Source: Halobacillus massiliensis
GTDB lineage: Bacteria; Bacillota; Bacilli; Bacillales; Halobacillaceae
NCBI RefSeq assembly: GCF_900166625.1
Contig: NZ_LT800499.1
Span: forward strand, 1,132,372-1,196,371
Direction of reading: 5' to 3'
Length of the DNA: 64,000 nt
Shown in pieces: positions 25,585-33,661 of this stretch. The position numbers were made by a program, and so were the translations under genes. Position 1 is the stretch's first letter; each line of letters begins with the position of its first letter. The notes under the pieces were generated by a model. The model was not told the DNA's origin. It worked only from the letters and a program-made list of their open reading frames with translations, and ran no database searches.

Positions 25585-25615
25585 AGCGCCGTTCAAAAAA
25601 GAACTGGTGCTTTTT
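25585..25615 (+). terminator. Rho-independent terminator
   Basis: AGCGCCGTTC pairs with GAACTGGTGCT around an A-rich loop and is followed by TTTTT. Confidence 0.8.
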
Positions 25616-25643
25616 ATTTGAATAATAGTGGCTCATGCTCTAT

Positions 25644-25672
25644 CACCATATTCTACCATTCTTCATAGAATA
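25644..25672 (+). promoter_or_regulatory. Sigma-K type promoter of the CotD-like gene
   Basis: CACC (25644-25647), a 16-bp spacer and CATAGAATA (25664-25672) match the sigma-K pattern (mACm, 16-17 bp, CATAnnnTA). The gene downstream is CotD-like, and cotD is a sigma-K gene in B. subtilis. Confidence 0.65.
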
Positions 25673-25704
25673 CTATATGTCGAGTATAGGAGGTGAATAA
25701 GGTT

Positions 25705-25962
25705 ATGAGTTGTCGCTGCAGCAAATGCGCTAAGAAAAAAGACAAACAAAACACTATCGTCCATCCGACTAGAAAGATTGTAAAAAAAGATACGGAAGTA
25801 GAAGTCGTGAAGAATATCTATCCTACTGAAGTTATTAACGTTCATAAGAAAGTAATTAAAAAGAAAAATTACTATCCAGTAGTGGAAAAAGACGTTTATG
25901 AAATCGTAGTAGAAGAATTCAATTGCGGGAAAGACAAGAACAAATGCTATCGTATCTGGTAG
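25705..25962 (+). CDS. CotD-like spore coat protein
   Basis: An 85-residue basic protein. It starts with a Cys-rich segment (M-S-C-R-C-S-K-C), then I-V-H-P-T and N-I-Y-P-T-E-V-I-N-V-H segments, and ends in F-N-C-G. The order of these short motifs follows CotD, a late inner-coat protein of Bacillus spores, although His residues of CotD are largely replaced by Lys and Val here. The start is ATG 25705 with AGGAGG eleven bases upstream; the GTG at 25693 overlaps that site. A sigma-K type promoter upstream supports late mother-cell expression. The 10-bp hairpin at 25971-25994 follows. Confidence 0.75.
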   Translation: MSCRCSKCAKKKDKQNTIVHPTRKIVKKDTEVEVVKNIYPTEVINVHKKVIKKKNYYPVVEKDVYEIVVEEFNCGKDKNKCYRIW

Positions 25963-25970
25963 ATGATACT

Positions 25971-25994
25971 GGAAAAGGAGAATGCTCCTTTTCC
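25971..25994. terminator. Hairpin after the CotD-like gene
   Basis: GGAAAAGGAG-AATG-CTCCTTTTCC is a perfect 10-bp stem. No T-run follows, so it may be a weak terminator or an mRNA 3' stabiliser. Confidence 0.6.
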
Positions 25995-26033
25995 ATCTTA
26001 AATACTATACATATTTGGTGAAGGGGCTTTAAA

Positions 26034-26245
26034 ATGAAAGAAAACTTAAAGTTCGCATGGATAGCTGCATGGTTTGCCCTTGTCGGTCAATTACTTTTTT
26101 TATTGGTGTGTCTTTGTATACCGGTAACTGGGGTTATGTAATGTGGAGCTTTATAGTCAGCATGTCTGCAGGATTGCCTGGTGTCATTCGTACGAAACGG
26201 GCGCAGAAAAAAGCAAAAGCAGGCTTGAAAGCAGAGAGCACCTAA
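26034..26245 (+). pseudogene. Small two-helix membrane protein gene, apparently frameshifted at a T-run
   Basis: ATG 26034 (GAAGGGG upstream) opens a frame that stops at about 26141 after one membrane helix. A second frame then continues to 26245 with another hydrophobic segment and a basic tail. Adding one T to the seven-T run at 26095-26101 joins them into a 70-residue protein with two membrane helices and a K/A-rich C terminus. This is either a true mutation, homopolymer slippage, or a sequencing error. Family unknown. Confidence 0.55.
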
Positions 26246-26370
26246 AAGGATTGTTTTTTGTCACAGAAAGGTCAGAACCTATTCACGAAATTGTTAAGTT
26301 TCCCGTTCGTGTCTTCATTATAATTTTGGTATAAATAGAGTGAGTCTAAAGACCTGAAAGGAGTTTACTC

Positions 26371-26943
26371 ATGAAATTAAAATACATGTTTTTTCTAATT
26401 CTGTTTATTGCTTTTCCATTACAGGCTGGAGCCCATACCCATTTGGAAAACTCTGAACCTGTACAAGGCGAGACTGTAACAGCTGAAAATCCGCTGATAA
26501 CTCTAAATTTTGATTCAGCTGTTCGGGATCCAAATACCATAATAGTTACCGATAAAAATGGTGAGGAGACAACAATTGAGGATATTAACCATTCTCCAGA
26601 AAATGTAATTGAAATTACTCTGCCAGAGAACTTAACAAGCGGAGAAATCGAACTCTTTTACAGTATCGTAGGCGAAGACGGTCATGTCATGGAGGAGGAA
26701 CTTCCATTCACTTATGAAGGTCTATCAGAAGAGGAAGCGGCTGAATCTGAAGAGAGTGCAGAAGAACGGGCGGCGAAGATGGCAGAAGAATCTCAGCAGG
26801 AGGCTGAGCAGGAAACAGAAAAAGCCAATAATAGTGCTTCTGAAGAAGATACCACAGGGAACTCGTGGCTGCTGCCTGCTATCGCTGTCGGATTAGTTGC
26901 TTTAGCAGTCATCGCGTTTTTAGCTACTCGTAAAAAGTCATGA
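26371..26943 (+). CDS. CopC-domain copper-binding protein
   Basis: A 190-residue secreted protein. The signal peptide ends A-G-A, leaving His as the mature N terminus (H-T-H-L-E-N-S-E-P), the classic copper-binding end of CopC. The Ig-like CopC domain (about residues 22-122) carries the second His in G-E-D-G-H-V-M. An acidic linker (E/A-rich, about 123-165) leads to one C-terminal membrane helix and a basic stop (R-K-K-S). It overlaps the downstream CopD-like gene (ATGATG at 26940), so the pair corresponds to the CopC and CopD parts of B. subtilis YcnJ and is probably a copper uptake or handling system. Confidence 0.9.
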   Translation: MKLKYMFFLILFIAFPLQAGAHTHLENSEPVQGETVTAENPLITLNFDSAVRDPNTIIVTDKNGEETTIEDINHSPENVIEITLPENLTSGEIELFYSIVGEDGHVMEEELPFTYEGLSEEEAAESEESAEERAAKMAEESQQEAEQETEKANNSASEEDTTGNSWLLPAIAVGLVALAVIAFLATRKKS

Positions 26944-28025
26944 TGTACGCGTTAACTAACGGGCTGTTGTATGTCTGTTATTCCATTATTTTAGGAGGAA
27001 GCTACCTGGCTTTGCTTCCCAAAGACTCCATAGTTAAAACTACCATAACTAGAAAAACGCTGATTGTAACGGCTGCTTTTATCCCGGTACTTGCTGCTTT
27101 TCCGATCATAGAGTTAGCAATAGCTATTAATGAATATCAATCAGGCGGGCTGCTTGAAAGTTTTAATTATGTGATCCATCATATTGAAACAGGCCAAGCA
27201 TGGGCTGCTTTAGTTTTCTTAACACTTCTATTTGCTGCCGCCATGTTTTTAATTAAAAATACAGGAACTGCTTATTTCACAGGTCTGTTTATTCTGCTTG
27301 GAATCATATTGACTCAAAGTGTGGTCGGACACTCGGCAATTATGGCAAGCTATCAGGGTGCTTTATCCCATACCCTTCATCTTTTAGCTGTTTGTTTGTG
27401 GGCCGGCATCTTACTGGCAGTGAGCTGGTTTTCAAAAAACGAGCAAAACTGGCAGGCCTTTGTGGAATGGTTCACGTTTATGGCAGTTGCCTCTATAGTC
27501 TTCATTACATTCACAGGACTTATAATGACCTTTACGCTTACAGAAAGTATCGTTTCTTCATGGATGCTCTCTTATGGGCAGGCCTTACTGTTGAAGCATA
27601 TCTTATTTATAGCTCTTTTGCTATTTGCGTTTATAAATGGCTTTCTCATTAGAAAGAAAGTCCAGGAGAAACCCTCTTTTTCACCTAGAATCTGGTGGAG
27701 GGCAGAAAGTGTAATCATCCTTCTTATCTTTTGTATCACCGGGTTTATGACAGAACAGGAGCCTCCCCATAATATTGAACAAACATTGAATCGGGAGAAT
27801 GCATCCGTACTTTTCCAGACGTTTGCTTCTGTAGATATTCAGCCTGCCCTTGTTTTTGCTCCTAATCTGCTGAGTCTTTTCTTTTTCATTTTAGCGGGCT
27901 TTTTTCTTTTCTCTATATTCGTTATGTTTAAAAAAAGAGATTCTGCGATAGGAGCTCTTGCTATGGCTGTCATAGCTGTATTTAGTCTATATATTGGTCT
28001 GATGAGCAGTGTGACTTCCGGATAA
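26940..28025 (+). CDS. CopD-family copper transport membrane protein
   Basis: A 361-residue integral membrane protein with eight or nine helices. CopD features include conserved His in V-G-H-S-A (about residue 122) and S-H-T-L-H-L-L (about 141-145), which lie in the membrane and are thought to pass copper. The start overlaps the stop of the copC-like gene, implying coupled translation. The two ATG codons at 26940 and 26943 are equivalent candidates. Together with the CopC-like protein it makes a two-gene version of YcnJ. Confidence 0.88.
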   Translation: MMYALTNGLLYVCYSIILGGSYLALLPKDSIVKTTITRKTLIVTAAFIPVLAAFPIIELAIAINEYQSGGLLESFNYVIHHIETGQAWAALVFLTLLFAAAMFLIKNTGTAYFTGLFILLGIILTQSVVGHSAIMASYQGALSHTLHLLAVCLWAGILLAVSWFSKNEQNWQAFVEWFTFMAVASIVFITFTGLIMTFTLTESIVSSWMLSYGQALLLKHILFIALLLFAFINGFLIRKKVQEKPSFSPRIWWRAESVIILLIFCITGFMTEQEPPHNIEQTLNRENASVLFQTFASVDIQPALVFAPNLLSLFFFILAGFFLFSIFVMFKKRDSAIGALAMAVIAVFSLYIGLMSSVTSG

Positions 28026-28035
28026 GGGATTCCAT

Positions 28036-28061
28036 GTTTAATGGAATTACAGATTGGGAAA
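28036..28061 (+). promoter_or_regulatory. Possible sigma-B type promoter
   Basis: GTTTAA (28036-28041), a 14-bp spacer and GGGAAA (28056-28061) give a full -35 but only four of six matches at -10. It would serve the small gene at 28102. Confidence 0.35.
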
Positions 28062-28101
28062 AAATGTTGTGTACCCACTTCCAATAGAAAGGATGAGCAC
28101 T

Positions 28102-28269
28102 ATGGCAGGAAAATCACAGTATCAGCCCATCAGAGGGAATGGGATCGAATTATCAGATGCCCAGGAAGTTGTCTATGCTAAAGAATTCAAGCAAGCAGAT
28201 ATTGCAGGAGGCTATCGAAAGCCTAAAGTTGAAGAAGCAAAGCAGAAGAACCCTAATTTGAAGAAATAA
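28102..28269 (+). CDS. Small hydrophilic protein (55 aa), unknown
   Basis: A 55-residue soluble protein, Gln/Lys-rich with several Tyr (Y-Q-P-I-R-G-N-G near the start, G-G-Y-R-K-P-K in the middle). There is no Cys, membrane helix or signal peptide. AAAGGA eight bases upstream selects ATG 28102, although ATG 28093 is possible. Composition is like small stress or spore proteins of bacilli, but no family is recognised. A strong terminator follows. Confidence 0.65.
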   Translation: MAGKSQYQPIRGNGIELSDAQEVVYAKEFKQADIAGGYRKPKVEEAKQKNPNLKK

Positions 28270-28280
28270 TGAACGATTTT

Positions 28281-28312
28281 AAAAGCAGCTTTTAATGAGC
28301 TGCTTTTTTTAT
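28281..28312 (+). terminator. Rho-independent terminator
   Basis: AAAGCAGCT/AGCTGCTTT with loop TTTAATG is followed by a T-run. Confidence 0.92.
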
Positions 28313-28322
28313 TTACCTAAAC

Positions 28323-28368
28323 TAGACATCTTCCATTAAGGGGCGTATAATTCAATTAGTTTCACTAA
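28323..28368 (+). promoter_or_regulatory. Promoter and palindromic operator of the MarR-MFS operon
   Basis: TAGACA (28323-28328), 17 bp and TATAAT (28346-28351) form a strong sigma-A promoter. TTAGT-TTC-ACTAA (28356-28368) is a perfect palindrome at the expected start of transcription, typical of self-repression by a MarR protein. Confidence 0.75.
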
Positions 28369-28393
28369 CTAACTATTATTTGGGAGGGTGCGA

Positions 28394-28822
28394 ATGAAAA
28401 CTCATCGAACACTATTTTATGAATATGTTATGTTATACCGCCCTTATATCAATAAGTTAAATGAATGGCTCGCTCCATTTCATTTATATGCCTCACAGTG
28501 GTCCATTTTAAGTCATTTGTGGCAGCAGGGCGGCCAGACGGTCAGTGAGATTTCTTTACATAAAAAGGTGGAGAAACCAACAACAACAAAAATGGTTCAA
28601 AGACTGCTGGAACTCGAGCTTGTGGAAGTCACTTCTGGTCGTGATAAACGTACAAAGACCATTCAAATCAGTGATTATGGATTGGATATCTGTCAACAGA
28701 TCGAAGAAAAAATAAGTGAATATCAGGCCTACCTTCTAGAGGACTTTTCAGAGGAAGAGCAGGAGCTGGTTATCCGTGTTTTACAAAACGTGTCTGAGAA
28801 AATAGGAAAGGGTAAAGGATGA
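28394..28822 (+). CDS. MarR family transcriptional regulator
   Basis: A 142-residue MarR-type winged-helix protein. The DNA-binding part (about residues 30-100) shows the recognition helix V-E-K-P-T-T-T-K-M-V-Q-R-L and the wing D-K-R-T-K-T-I-Q. It overlaps the MFS gene by 4 bp (ATGA), so it most likely represses its own operon through the palindrome at 28356-28368. The start is ATG 28394 because GGGAGGG ends five bases before it; GTG 28388 overlaps that site. The inducer is unknown. Confidence 0.9.
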   Translation: MKTHRTLFYEYVMLYRPYINKLNEWLAPFHLYASQWSILSHLWQQGGQTVSEISLHKKVEKPTTTKMVQRLLELELVEVTSGRDKRTKTIQISDYGLDICQQIEEKISEYQAYLLEDFSEEEQELVIRVLQNVSEKIGKGKG

Positions 28823-30021
28823 GTGCAATGAATAAAGAAAAGTTGTGGACCAAAAGTTTTATATCTATTTCTGTAGTAAATTTTGTAATGATGCTCTCTA
28901 TGTATTTATTAATCGTCACAATGGCTTCCTATGCTGTAGAAACACATGGGGCCTCTACAAGCATGGCTGGTCTCGTATCAAGTATTTTTATCATCGGTGT
29001 TTTGCTTGGCAGGCTTTACAGTGGAAAGGAAATCGTGAAGCACGGAAGTAAAAAGATGCTTCTGGCTGGTATTATATTCTTTGTACTCATTACCTTGCTG
29101 TATTTTATACCTTCTAACATTTATGTACTGCTGATGATTCGTATCTTACATGGAGTCGGAGTGGGGCTGGCAACAACAGCAACCGGTACGATCGTAGCTC
29201 AGGTGATTCCAGAGAGCAGAAAAGGAGAAGGAATCAGCTATTTCAGCCTTAGTATTATCCTATCAACAGCTATCGGTCCATTAATTGGAATTGCCTTAAT
29301 CCAAAACTTTGGATATGCAAGTATATTTATATTTTCTTTAATTGTTGGTATTGCAAGTCTCTTCATTGCACTTCCCGTTGAGGAACCTCAAGTGGAATAT
29401 AGAGAAGAACAAAAGGAACAGAAAGGGTTTAAGCTTTCAAACTTCCTAGAGCCTATGGCACTGCCTGTTTCGATCGTCATGCTTATAGCTGCACTGGCTT
29501 ATTCCGGAACTTTGGCTTTTATTACCTCTTACGCGGCAGAGATCAATTTAGTAGGGGCGGGGAGTATGTACTTTTTAGTGTACGCTGTGGCTATTTTAAT
29601 TTCCCGTCCATTTACCGGGAAGCTGATGGATATTAAAGGAGCTAACAGTGTAGTCTATCCCGCATTAATCCTCTTTGCGATCGGTATGTACATGTTGAGT
29701 CAGGCTCAAACCAGCTTAGTCTTTTTAATGGCGGCTGCCTTAATTGGACTTGGGTATGGAAACTTTCAATCTATCATTCAGGCTGTTGCTATTAAAGTGA
29801 CCCCTAAGCATCGAATGGGATTAGCTAACTCCACCTACTTTATTATGATGGACCTCGGAATTGGAGCCGGCCCCTTTTTACTAGGTTATATCATTCCTGA
29901 TTTCGGATACAGAGGACTCTATATGTCGATGGTCGCTTTAATTCTGGCTGGAATTTTAGCCTATTATTTTCTGCATGGCAGAAAAGACAGACAGATTACA
30001 CTGTCTCAAATGGAAGCTTGA
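28819..30021 (+). CDS. MFS transporter (MarR-linked exporter)
   Basis: A 400-residue major facilitator protein with 12 predicted helices and a charged central loop (about residues 190-205, E-E-Q-K-E-Q-K). Motif A between helices 2 and 3 reads G-R-L-Y-S-G-K, and G-x-G-x-G-x-A-T-T-A-T-G in helix 4 or 5 resembles the motif of drug exporters. It is translationally coupled to the MarR gene. The substrate is not known. Confidence 0.88.
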   Translation: MSAMNKEKLWTKSFISISVVNFVMMLSMYLLIVTMASYAVETHGASTSMAGLVSSIFIIGVLLGRLYSGKEIVKHGSKKMLLAGIIFFVLITLLYFIPSNIYVLLMIRILHGVGVGLATTATGTIVAQVIPESRKGEGISYFSLSIILSTAIGPLIGIALIQNFGYASIFIFSLIVGIASLFIALPVEEPQVEYREEQKEQKGFKLSNFLEPMALPVSIVMLIAALAYSGTLAFITSYAAEINLVGAGSMYFLVYAVAILISRPFTGKLMDIKGANSVVYPALILFAIGMYMLSQAQTSLVFLMAAALIGLGYGNFQSIIQAVAIKVTPKHRMGLANSTYFIMMDLGIGAGPFLLGYIIPDFGYRGLYMSMVALILAGILAYYFLHGRKDRQITLSQMEA

Positions 30022-30025
30022 TACA

Positions 30026-30056
30026 AAAAGGAGCGGTGTTGATACCGCTCCTTTTT
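30026..30056. terminator. Bidirectional terminator
   Basis: AAAAAGGAGCGGT-GTTGAT-ACCGCTCCTTTTT is a perfect 13-bp stem between convergent genes. Confidence 0.92.
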
Positions 30057-30324
30057 ATATTTTTGTAATGGTTTTAAGTTCAAAGTGATCGGCAACCCAG
30101 TCGAAATTTTTCCCTGCATGAAACAAATGCTTTTCAGAATAATTATTAATACCTTCCCACACATTATTATCTTTCACTGTAAAGGTATAACTTTCTCCTT
30201 CTGTGAAAAAACAGTGGTGGGGAGCGTCGAGCGCTTTTTTAAAAGACTCTTCATCTACCGCTTCATTCAATGACTTAGCTATGTTACTTATAATACTACG
30301 CTTACATTTTGCTTCAAATTGCAT
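30055..30324 (-). CDS. Hypothetical protein (89 aa)
   Basis: An 89-residue soluble protein with no recognised family. It has an N-terminal helix (K-R-S-I-I-S-N-I-A-K-S-L) and then a beta-rich part (S-Y-T-F-T-V-K-D-N-N-V-W). The start is ATG 30324 with GAGGTG six bases upstream; the longer frame to 30333 begins inside the ribosome binding site. It shares the bidirectional terminator with the MFS gene. Confidence 0.7.
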   Translation of the reverse strand: MQFEAKCKRSIISNIAKSLNEAVDEESFKKALDAPHHCFFTEGESYTFTVKDNNVWEGINNYSEKHLFHAGKNFDWVADHFELKTITKI

Positions 30325-30438
30325 ATCCTGCACCTCTTTTTTTAATGGTATTCTTTAATAAGAGTTTTACCAGAAATTAAGAGATTTATAACTTCATAGA
30401 TTTCTTTTTTACATAAATGATAGGAGATGGAATAAAAG

Positions 30439-31347
30439 GTGAGGTTATTTAGTGCATTAGTAAGTTTAAGTTTAATCTGGGGTTTGTCTTTTGTATTTAT
30501 TGAAAATCTACTGGTACCGGCAGGAGTGTGGGGGACTGTTTTTCTACGCTGCTTAGCAGGTGCCGTTATTTTGACTCCATTCTTCCTCCTGAAAAAGAAG
30601 AAGCTCTCTTCACCTCTGCCCTGGAAAGCTGTTATAACCCTTGGTATAGTGAATGCAGCACTGCCATGGGGACTGATTGCACTCAGTCAGACAGTGATCA
30701 CAAGTAATACCGCAGCTGTCTTAAATGCCACAACTCCCATTATGACTGGATTAATTGGTTTCTTTATTTTTTCGGTAGCTTTAAGAAAGCAGCAATGGGC
30801 AGGAATTGCTATTGGGTTTATCGGCATCCTTGTACTTATGAACTTAGATGTGACCACCTTATTCCATGAGAACTTTGTAGGAATTGGAACGATGGTACTT
30901 GCAGCTTCGTGCTACGGATTCGGTTCTCAATTTACAAAACGTTATTTAAAAGGCCTTGATATTATTGTTCTAACAACTATTTCCTTATATATAGGGGCCG
31001 CTGCCGGTGCAGTACTTACAGCTATTTTCGATCCTTATTTTTATAAAACCATTCTCTTATCGGCAGATAGAAATCTTTTCATATCGCTGATTGGCCTCGG
31101 GTGCTTTGGCTCTGGGATTGCCCATCTTCTGCTTTATTACTTAATCAATAACGGGGGTCCCGAGTATGCCAGTACCGTCACATACTTAGTTCCGCTCTCC
31201 GCCTTGTTCTGGGGGAATTTTCTTCTAGGGGAACCTGTCACACAAAATTTAGTTGTGGGATTAATCATCATATTCAGCGGAGTCTTTTTAACAAGTCAAA
31301 ATACAAAGTTTTTAAAAAATCGCCTCACTATGAAGGGAAGGGGGTAG
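30439..31347 (+). CDS. EamA/DMT family transporter
   Basis: A 302-residue protein with ten predicted helices in two repeated EamA halves (about residues 5-135 and 145-285). W-G-L-S-F-V near the start and the P-x-x-x-L-x-G end of each half are typical. DMT transporters move amino acids, nucleosides or drugs; the substrate is not evident. The GTG start at 30439 has AGGAG upstream at 8-12 bases. It is a single-gene unit; the ABC gene downstream is 134 bp away. Confidence 0.87.
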   Translation: MRLFSALVSLSLIWGLSFVFIENLLVPAGVWGTVFLRCLAGAVILTPFFLLKKKKLSSPLPWKAVITLGIVNAALPWGLIALSQTVITSNTAAVLNATTPIMTGLIGFFIFSVALRKQQWAGIAIGFIGILVLMNLDVTTLFHENFVGIGTMVLAASCYGFGSQFTKRYLKGLDIIVLTTISLYIGAAAGAVLTAIFDPYFYKTILLSADRNLFISLIGLGCFGSGIAHLLLYYLINNGGPEYASTVTYLVPLSALFWGNFLLGEPVTQNLVVGLIIIFSGVFLTSQNTKFLKNRLTMKGRG

Positions 31348-31481
31348 AACGAAAATTCATCGCTCTTTTTATCGTTTTAAAGCGGCAGCCTCTCCTCGTA
31401 AACCAACGTAAAAAACTAATTTCTTATCTCTCGCTAATGTTATGATAGGAAGACATAAATATGGGGAGAGGGGCAATACAT

Positions 31482-32279
31482 ATGGTGCTGAAAATGGAGA
31501 ATGTCTCCTTAAGGAGAGGAAACCGATGGATATTAAATAATATCAACTGGCAGATTGAAAAAGGAGATCACTGGGCACTGCTCGGCTTAAACGGCTCAGG
31601 AAAGACGCTGATTTTAAATCTCCTAAACGCCTATACTTTTCCAACAAAAGGAGAAATCAATGTACTTGGTATGCAGTTTGGCAAAACTTATCTTGCCGAG
31701 CGTCTGCGCCAGCAAATTGGTTTTGTTTCTTCTGCCATCCAGCAAAAAATTCACAGTGGTGATAATGCTTTTGAAGTCGTTTTAAGCGGAGCTTTTGCTT
31801 CAATTGGTTTATATGAAAAACCTTCAGAGGAGATGAGGGAAAAAGCGATATCGCTGCTTGAAGAGCTGGGCTGTAATGAGTACGCCAACCGAAATTATGA
31901 AACTTTGTCTCAAGGAGAAAGACAGCGGGTGTTGATTGCAAGGGCTTTAATGGGGGAGCCTTCTCTGCTGATTCTTGATGAACCAACTAATGGACTTGAT
32001 TTTATTGCCCGGGAAAAGTTGTTAGAATCTATTGAAAAGCTTGCAAAGAAACCCGAAGCGCCGACTATGATTTTCGTGACACACCATGTAGAAGAAATTC
32101 TGCCTGTCTTTGATAAAACGTTGCTTCTAAAAGAAGGAGAGGTCTTTGCTTCAGGGGACACAAGATCCATGATTAACACCCATCAGTTAACTCACTTTTT
32201 TGAACTGCCTGTCGAAGTAAACTGGAAGCAGGAACGTCCATTTTTAGCAAAAGTAGAAGAGGCTGAGATTGACCGTTAG
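31482..32279 (+). CDS. Stand-alone ABC transporter ATP-binding protein (YlmA-like)
   Basis: A 265-residue ABC ATPase with Walker A G-L-N-G-S-G-K-T, signature L-S-Q-G-E-R-Q-R, Walker B L-L-I-L-D-E-P-T and switch His in V-T-H-H-V-E-E. Like B. subtilis YlmA it has no adjacent permease gene. The start is ATG 31482 with GGAGAGGGG eight bases upstream; the upstream in-frame ATG at 31461 lies before that site. Proteins of this type have ModF/ThiQ-like ATPase cores, and their partner is unknown. Confidence 0.88.
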   Translation: MVLKMENVSLRRGNRWILNNINWQIEKGDHWALLGLNGSGKTLILNLLNAYTFPTKGEINVLGMQFGKTYLAERLRQQIGFVSSAIQQKIHSGDNAFEVVLSGAFASIGLYEKPSEEMREKAISLLEELGCNEYANRNYETLSQGERQRVLIARALMGEPSLLILDEPTNGLDFIAREKLLESIEKLAKKPEAPTMIFVTHHVEEILPVFDKTLLLKEGEVFASGDTRSMINTHQLTHFFELPVEVNWKQERPFLAKVEEAEIDR

Positions 32280-32312
32280 CAGAGACGTCTCCCGTTTCTA
32301 TAAAAGGGCATT

Positions 32313-32350
32313 AAAAAAGCGTGAAATCTAATAAGATTTCACGCTTTTTT
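32313..32350. terminator. Bidirectional terminator
   Basis: AAAAAAGCGTGAAATC-TAATAA-GATTTCACGCTTTTTT is a perfect 16-bp stem between the convergent ABC and SDR genes. Confidence 0.93.
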
Positions 32351-32377
32351 TCATTTATTTAGGGATTCATTTTTTAT

Positions 32378-33199
32378 TTATTCTGTTGTTTCTTTCCAGC
32401 CTTCTTCAAATAACATTTTACCAGGCCACGTATAAGCCATCACTCCACCGTCAGCTGTAATCGTTTCGCCAGTTACAAATGAACTGTCTGACGATGCGAG
32501 GAACAATGCAACAGTTGCCATTTCCTCAGGACGGCCGATTCGGCCAAGTGGTGTTACCCATTTCTGTGCATCCCTGAACTCTGAGCCGCTTTCTTCTTCC
32601 TGTGATCCAGCCAGTTCGTCAACGAGAGGTGTTTCGATCGTCCCAGGAGCAAGTGCATTGACGCGAATGCCGGAACGCCCGTAATCAATGGCCATTGTTT
32701 TCGTCATATTAGTAACACCACCCTTGGCTGCATTATAGCCGGAACGATCCAGATCAGCCGCTAAACCAGACATCGACGTGACATTAATGATAGAGCCCCC
32801 ATGATCAAGCATTAATGGAATCAAGAATTTACTAACGAGAAATGTACCACGAAGATCGATGCTTATGATTTTGTCGAACAGTTCGATCGGATATTCGTGC
32901 AGCTTTCCGCCTTCTTGATCCACACCTGCATTATTAAAAAGGACATCGATCGTTCCATATTTAGACTGGACGGTTTTTGAAAAACTCTCAACCATTTCAT
33001 CTTTGGCTACATCCAGCCCGAAGGCTTCTGCTTTGCCTCCATCCTGTTCAATCTGCTGAACAAGTTCCTCAAGTTTATCCTTGCTTCTTGCACAGCAAAG
33101 CACTGTCGCACCTTCTTTTGCGTACAATTTGGCTGTCGCTCTTCCAATACCTGTGGAAGCACCTGTAACTACTGCTGTTTTATTCTCTAATTTTCCCAT
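32378..33199 (-). CDS. SDR family oxidoreductase
   Basis: A 273-residue classical short-chain dehydrogenase. The NAD(P) motif is T-G-A-S-T-G-I-G (12-19), the structural motif N-N-A-G (89-92), and the catalytic residues are Ser142, Tyr155 and Lys159 (Y-N-A-A-K). The P-G-T-I-E-T-P segment and C-terminal D-G-G motif also fit. It resembles glucose 1-dehydrogenase and 3-oxoacyl-ACP reductase-like SDRs; the substrate is unknown. Start ATG 33199 has AGGAGA eight bases upstream. Confidence 0.88.
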   Translation of the reverse strand: MGKLENKTAVVTGASTGIGRATAKLYAKEGATVLCCARSKDKLEELVQQIEQDGGKAEAFGLDVAKDEMVESFSKTVQSKYGTIDVLFNNAGVDQEGGKLHEYPIELFDKIISIDLRGTFLVSKFLIPLMLDHGGSIINVTSMSGLAADLDRSGYNAAKGGVTNMTKTMAIDYGRSGIRVNALAPGTIETPLVDELAGSQEEESGSEFRDAQKWVTPLGRIGRPEEMATVALFLASSDSSFVTGETITADGGVMAYTWPGKMLFEEGWKETTE

Positions 33200-33325
33200 A
33201 ACAAACGTCTCCTTTAGTAATCTTTTAACATTGTCTTCCTCACAGGAAGATCAGATAAACCTTTGGAAACGGATGCAAATAAAAAAACATCAATTAAACT
33301 AAATAAACGAAATGGAGACATAAAA

Positions 33326-33350
33326 CAAGACCCTGACAAGTGTCAGGATC
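33326..33350 (-). terminator. Rho-independent terminator (minus strand)
   Basis: CCTGACA-CT-TGTCAGG, read on the minus strand, is followed by GTCTTGTTTT. It ends the 48-aa gene. Confidence 0.75.
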
Positions 33351-33365
33351 CGGCTGCTTAGATTG

Positions 33366-33512
33366 CTATTCAGCTTTATTTACTTTATAAATTTCTTTGT
33401 AGGCTTCTTCAGCCATCCATTTAATAAAATTCTTTTCATCATGCTTTAATTCCCGGCCAACTTTTTCCTTGAAATCTTCCATCAGACCAATATAAAGCTG
33501 GGTATGAGTCAT
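33366..33512 (-). CDS. Small charged protein (48 aa)
   Basis: ATG 33512 with GAGGAGG five bases upstream opens a 48-residue frame. The product is soluble and helical with mixed charge (D-F-K-E-K-V-G-R-E-L-K-H) and no Cys. A good ribosome binding site and a terminator directly after make it a likely real gene. It resembles short conserved Bacillus proteins of unknown role. Confidence 0.7.
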   Translation of the reverse strand: MTHTQLYIGLMEDFKEKVGRELKHDEKNFIKWMAEEAYKEIYKVNKAE

Positions 33513-33661
33513 GATATCCTCCTCGATATTTATTCCCCTGAATTAAACATCTGAGTTTCTCATAAATCTCTAGTGTCCTATTATATTACCATTATTTTCT
33601 TCGATAGAAAACATCTAATATGCATCTTTTTATTATTACAGATAAAGCCCTGAAATTGTCC

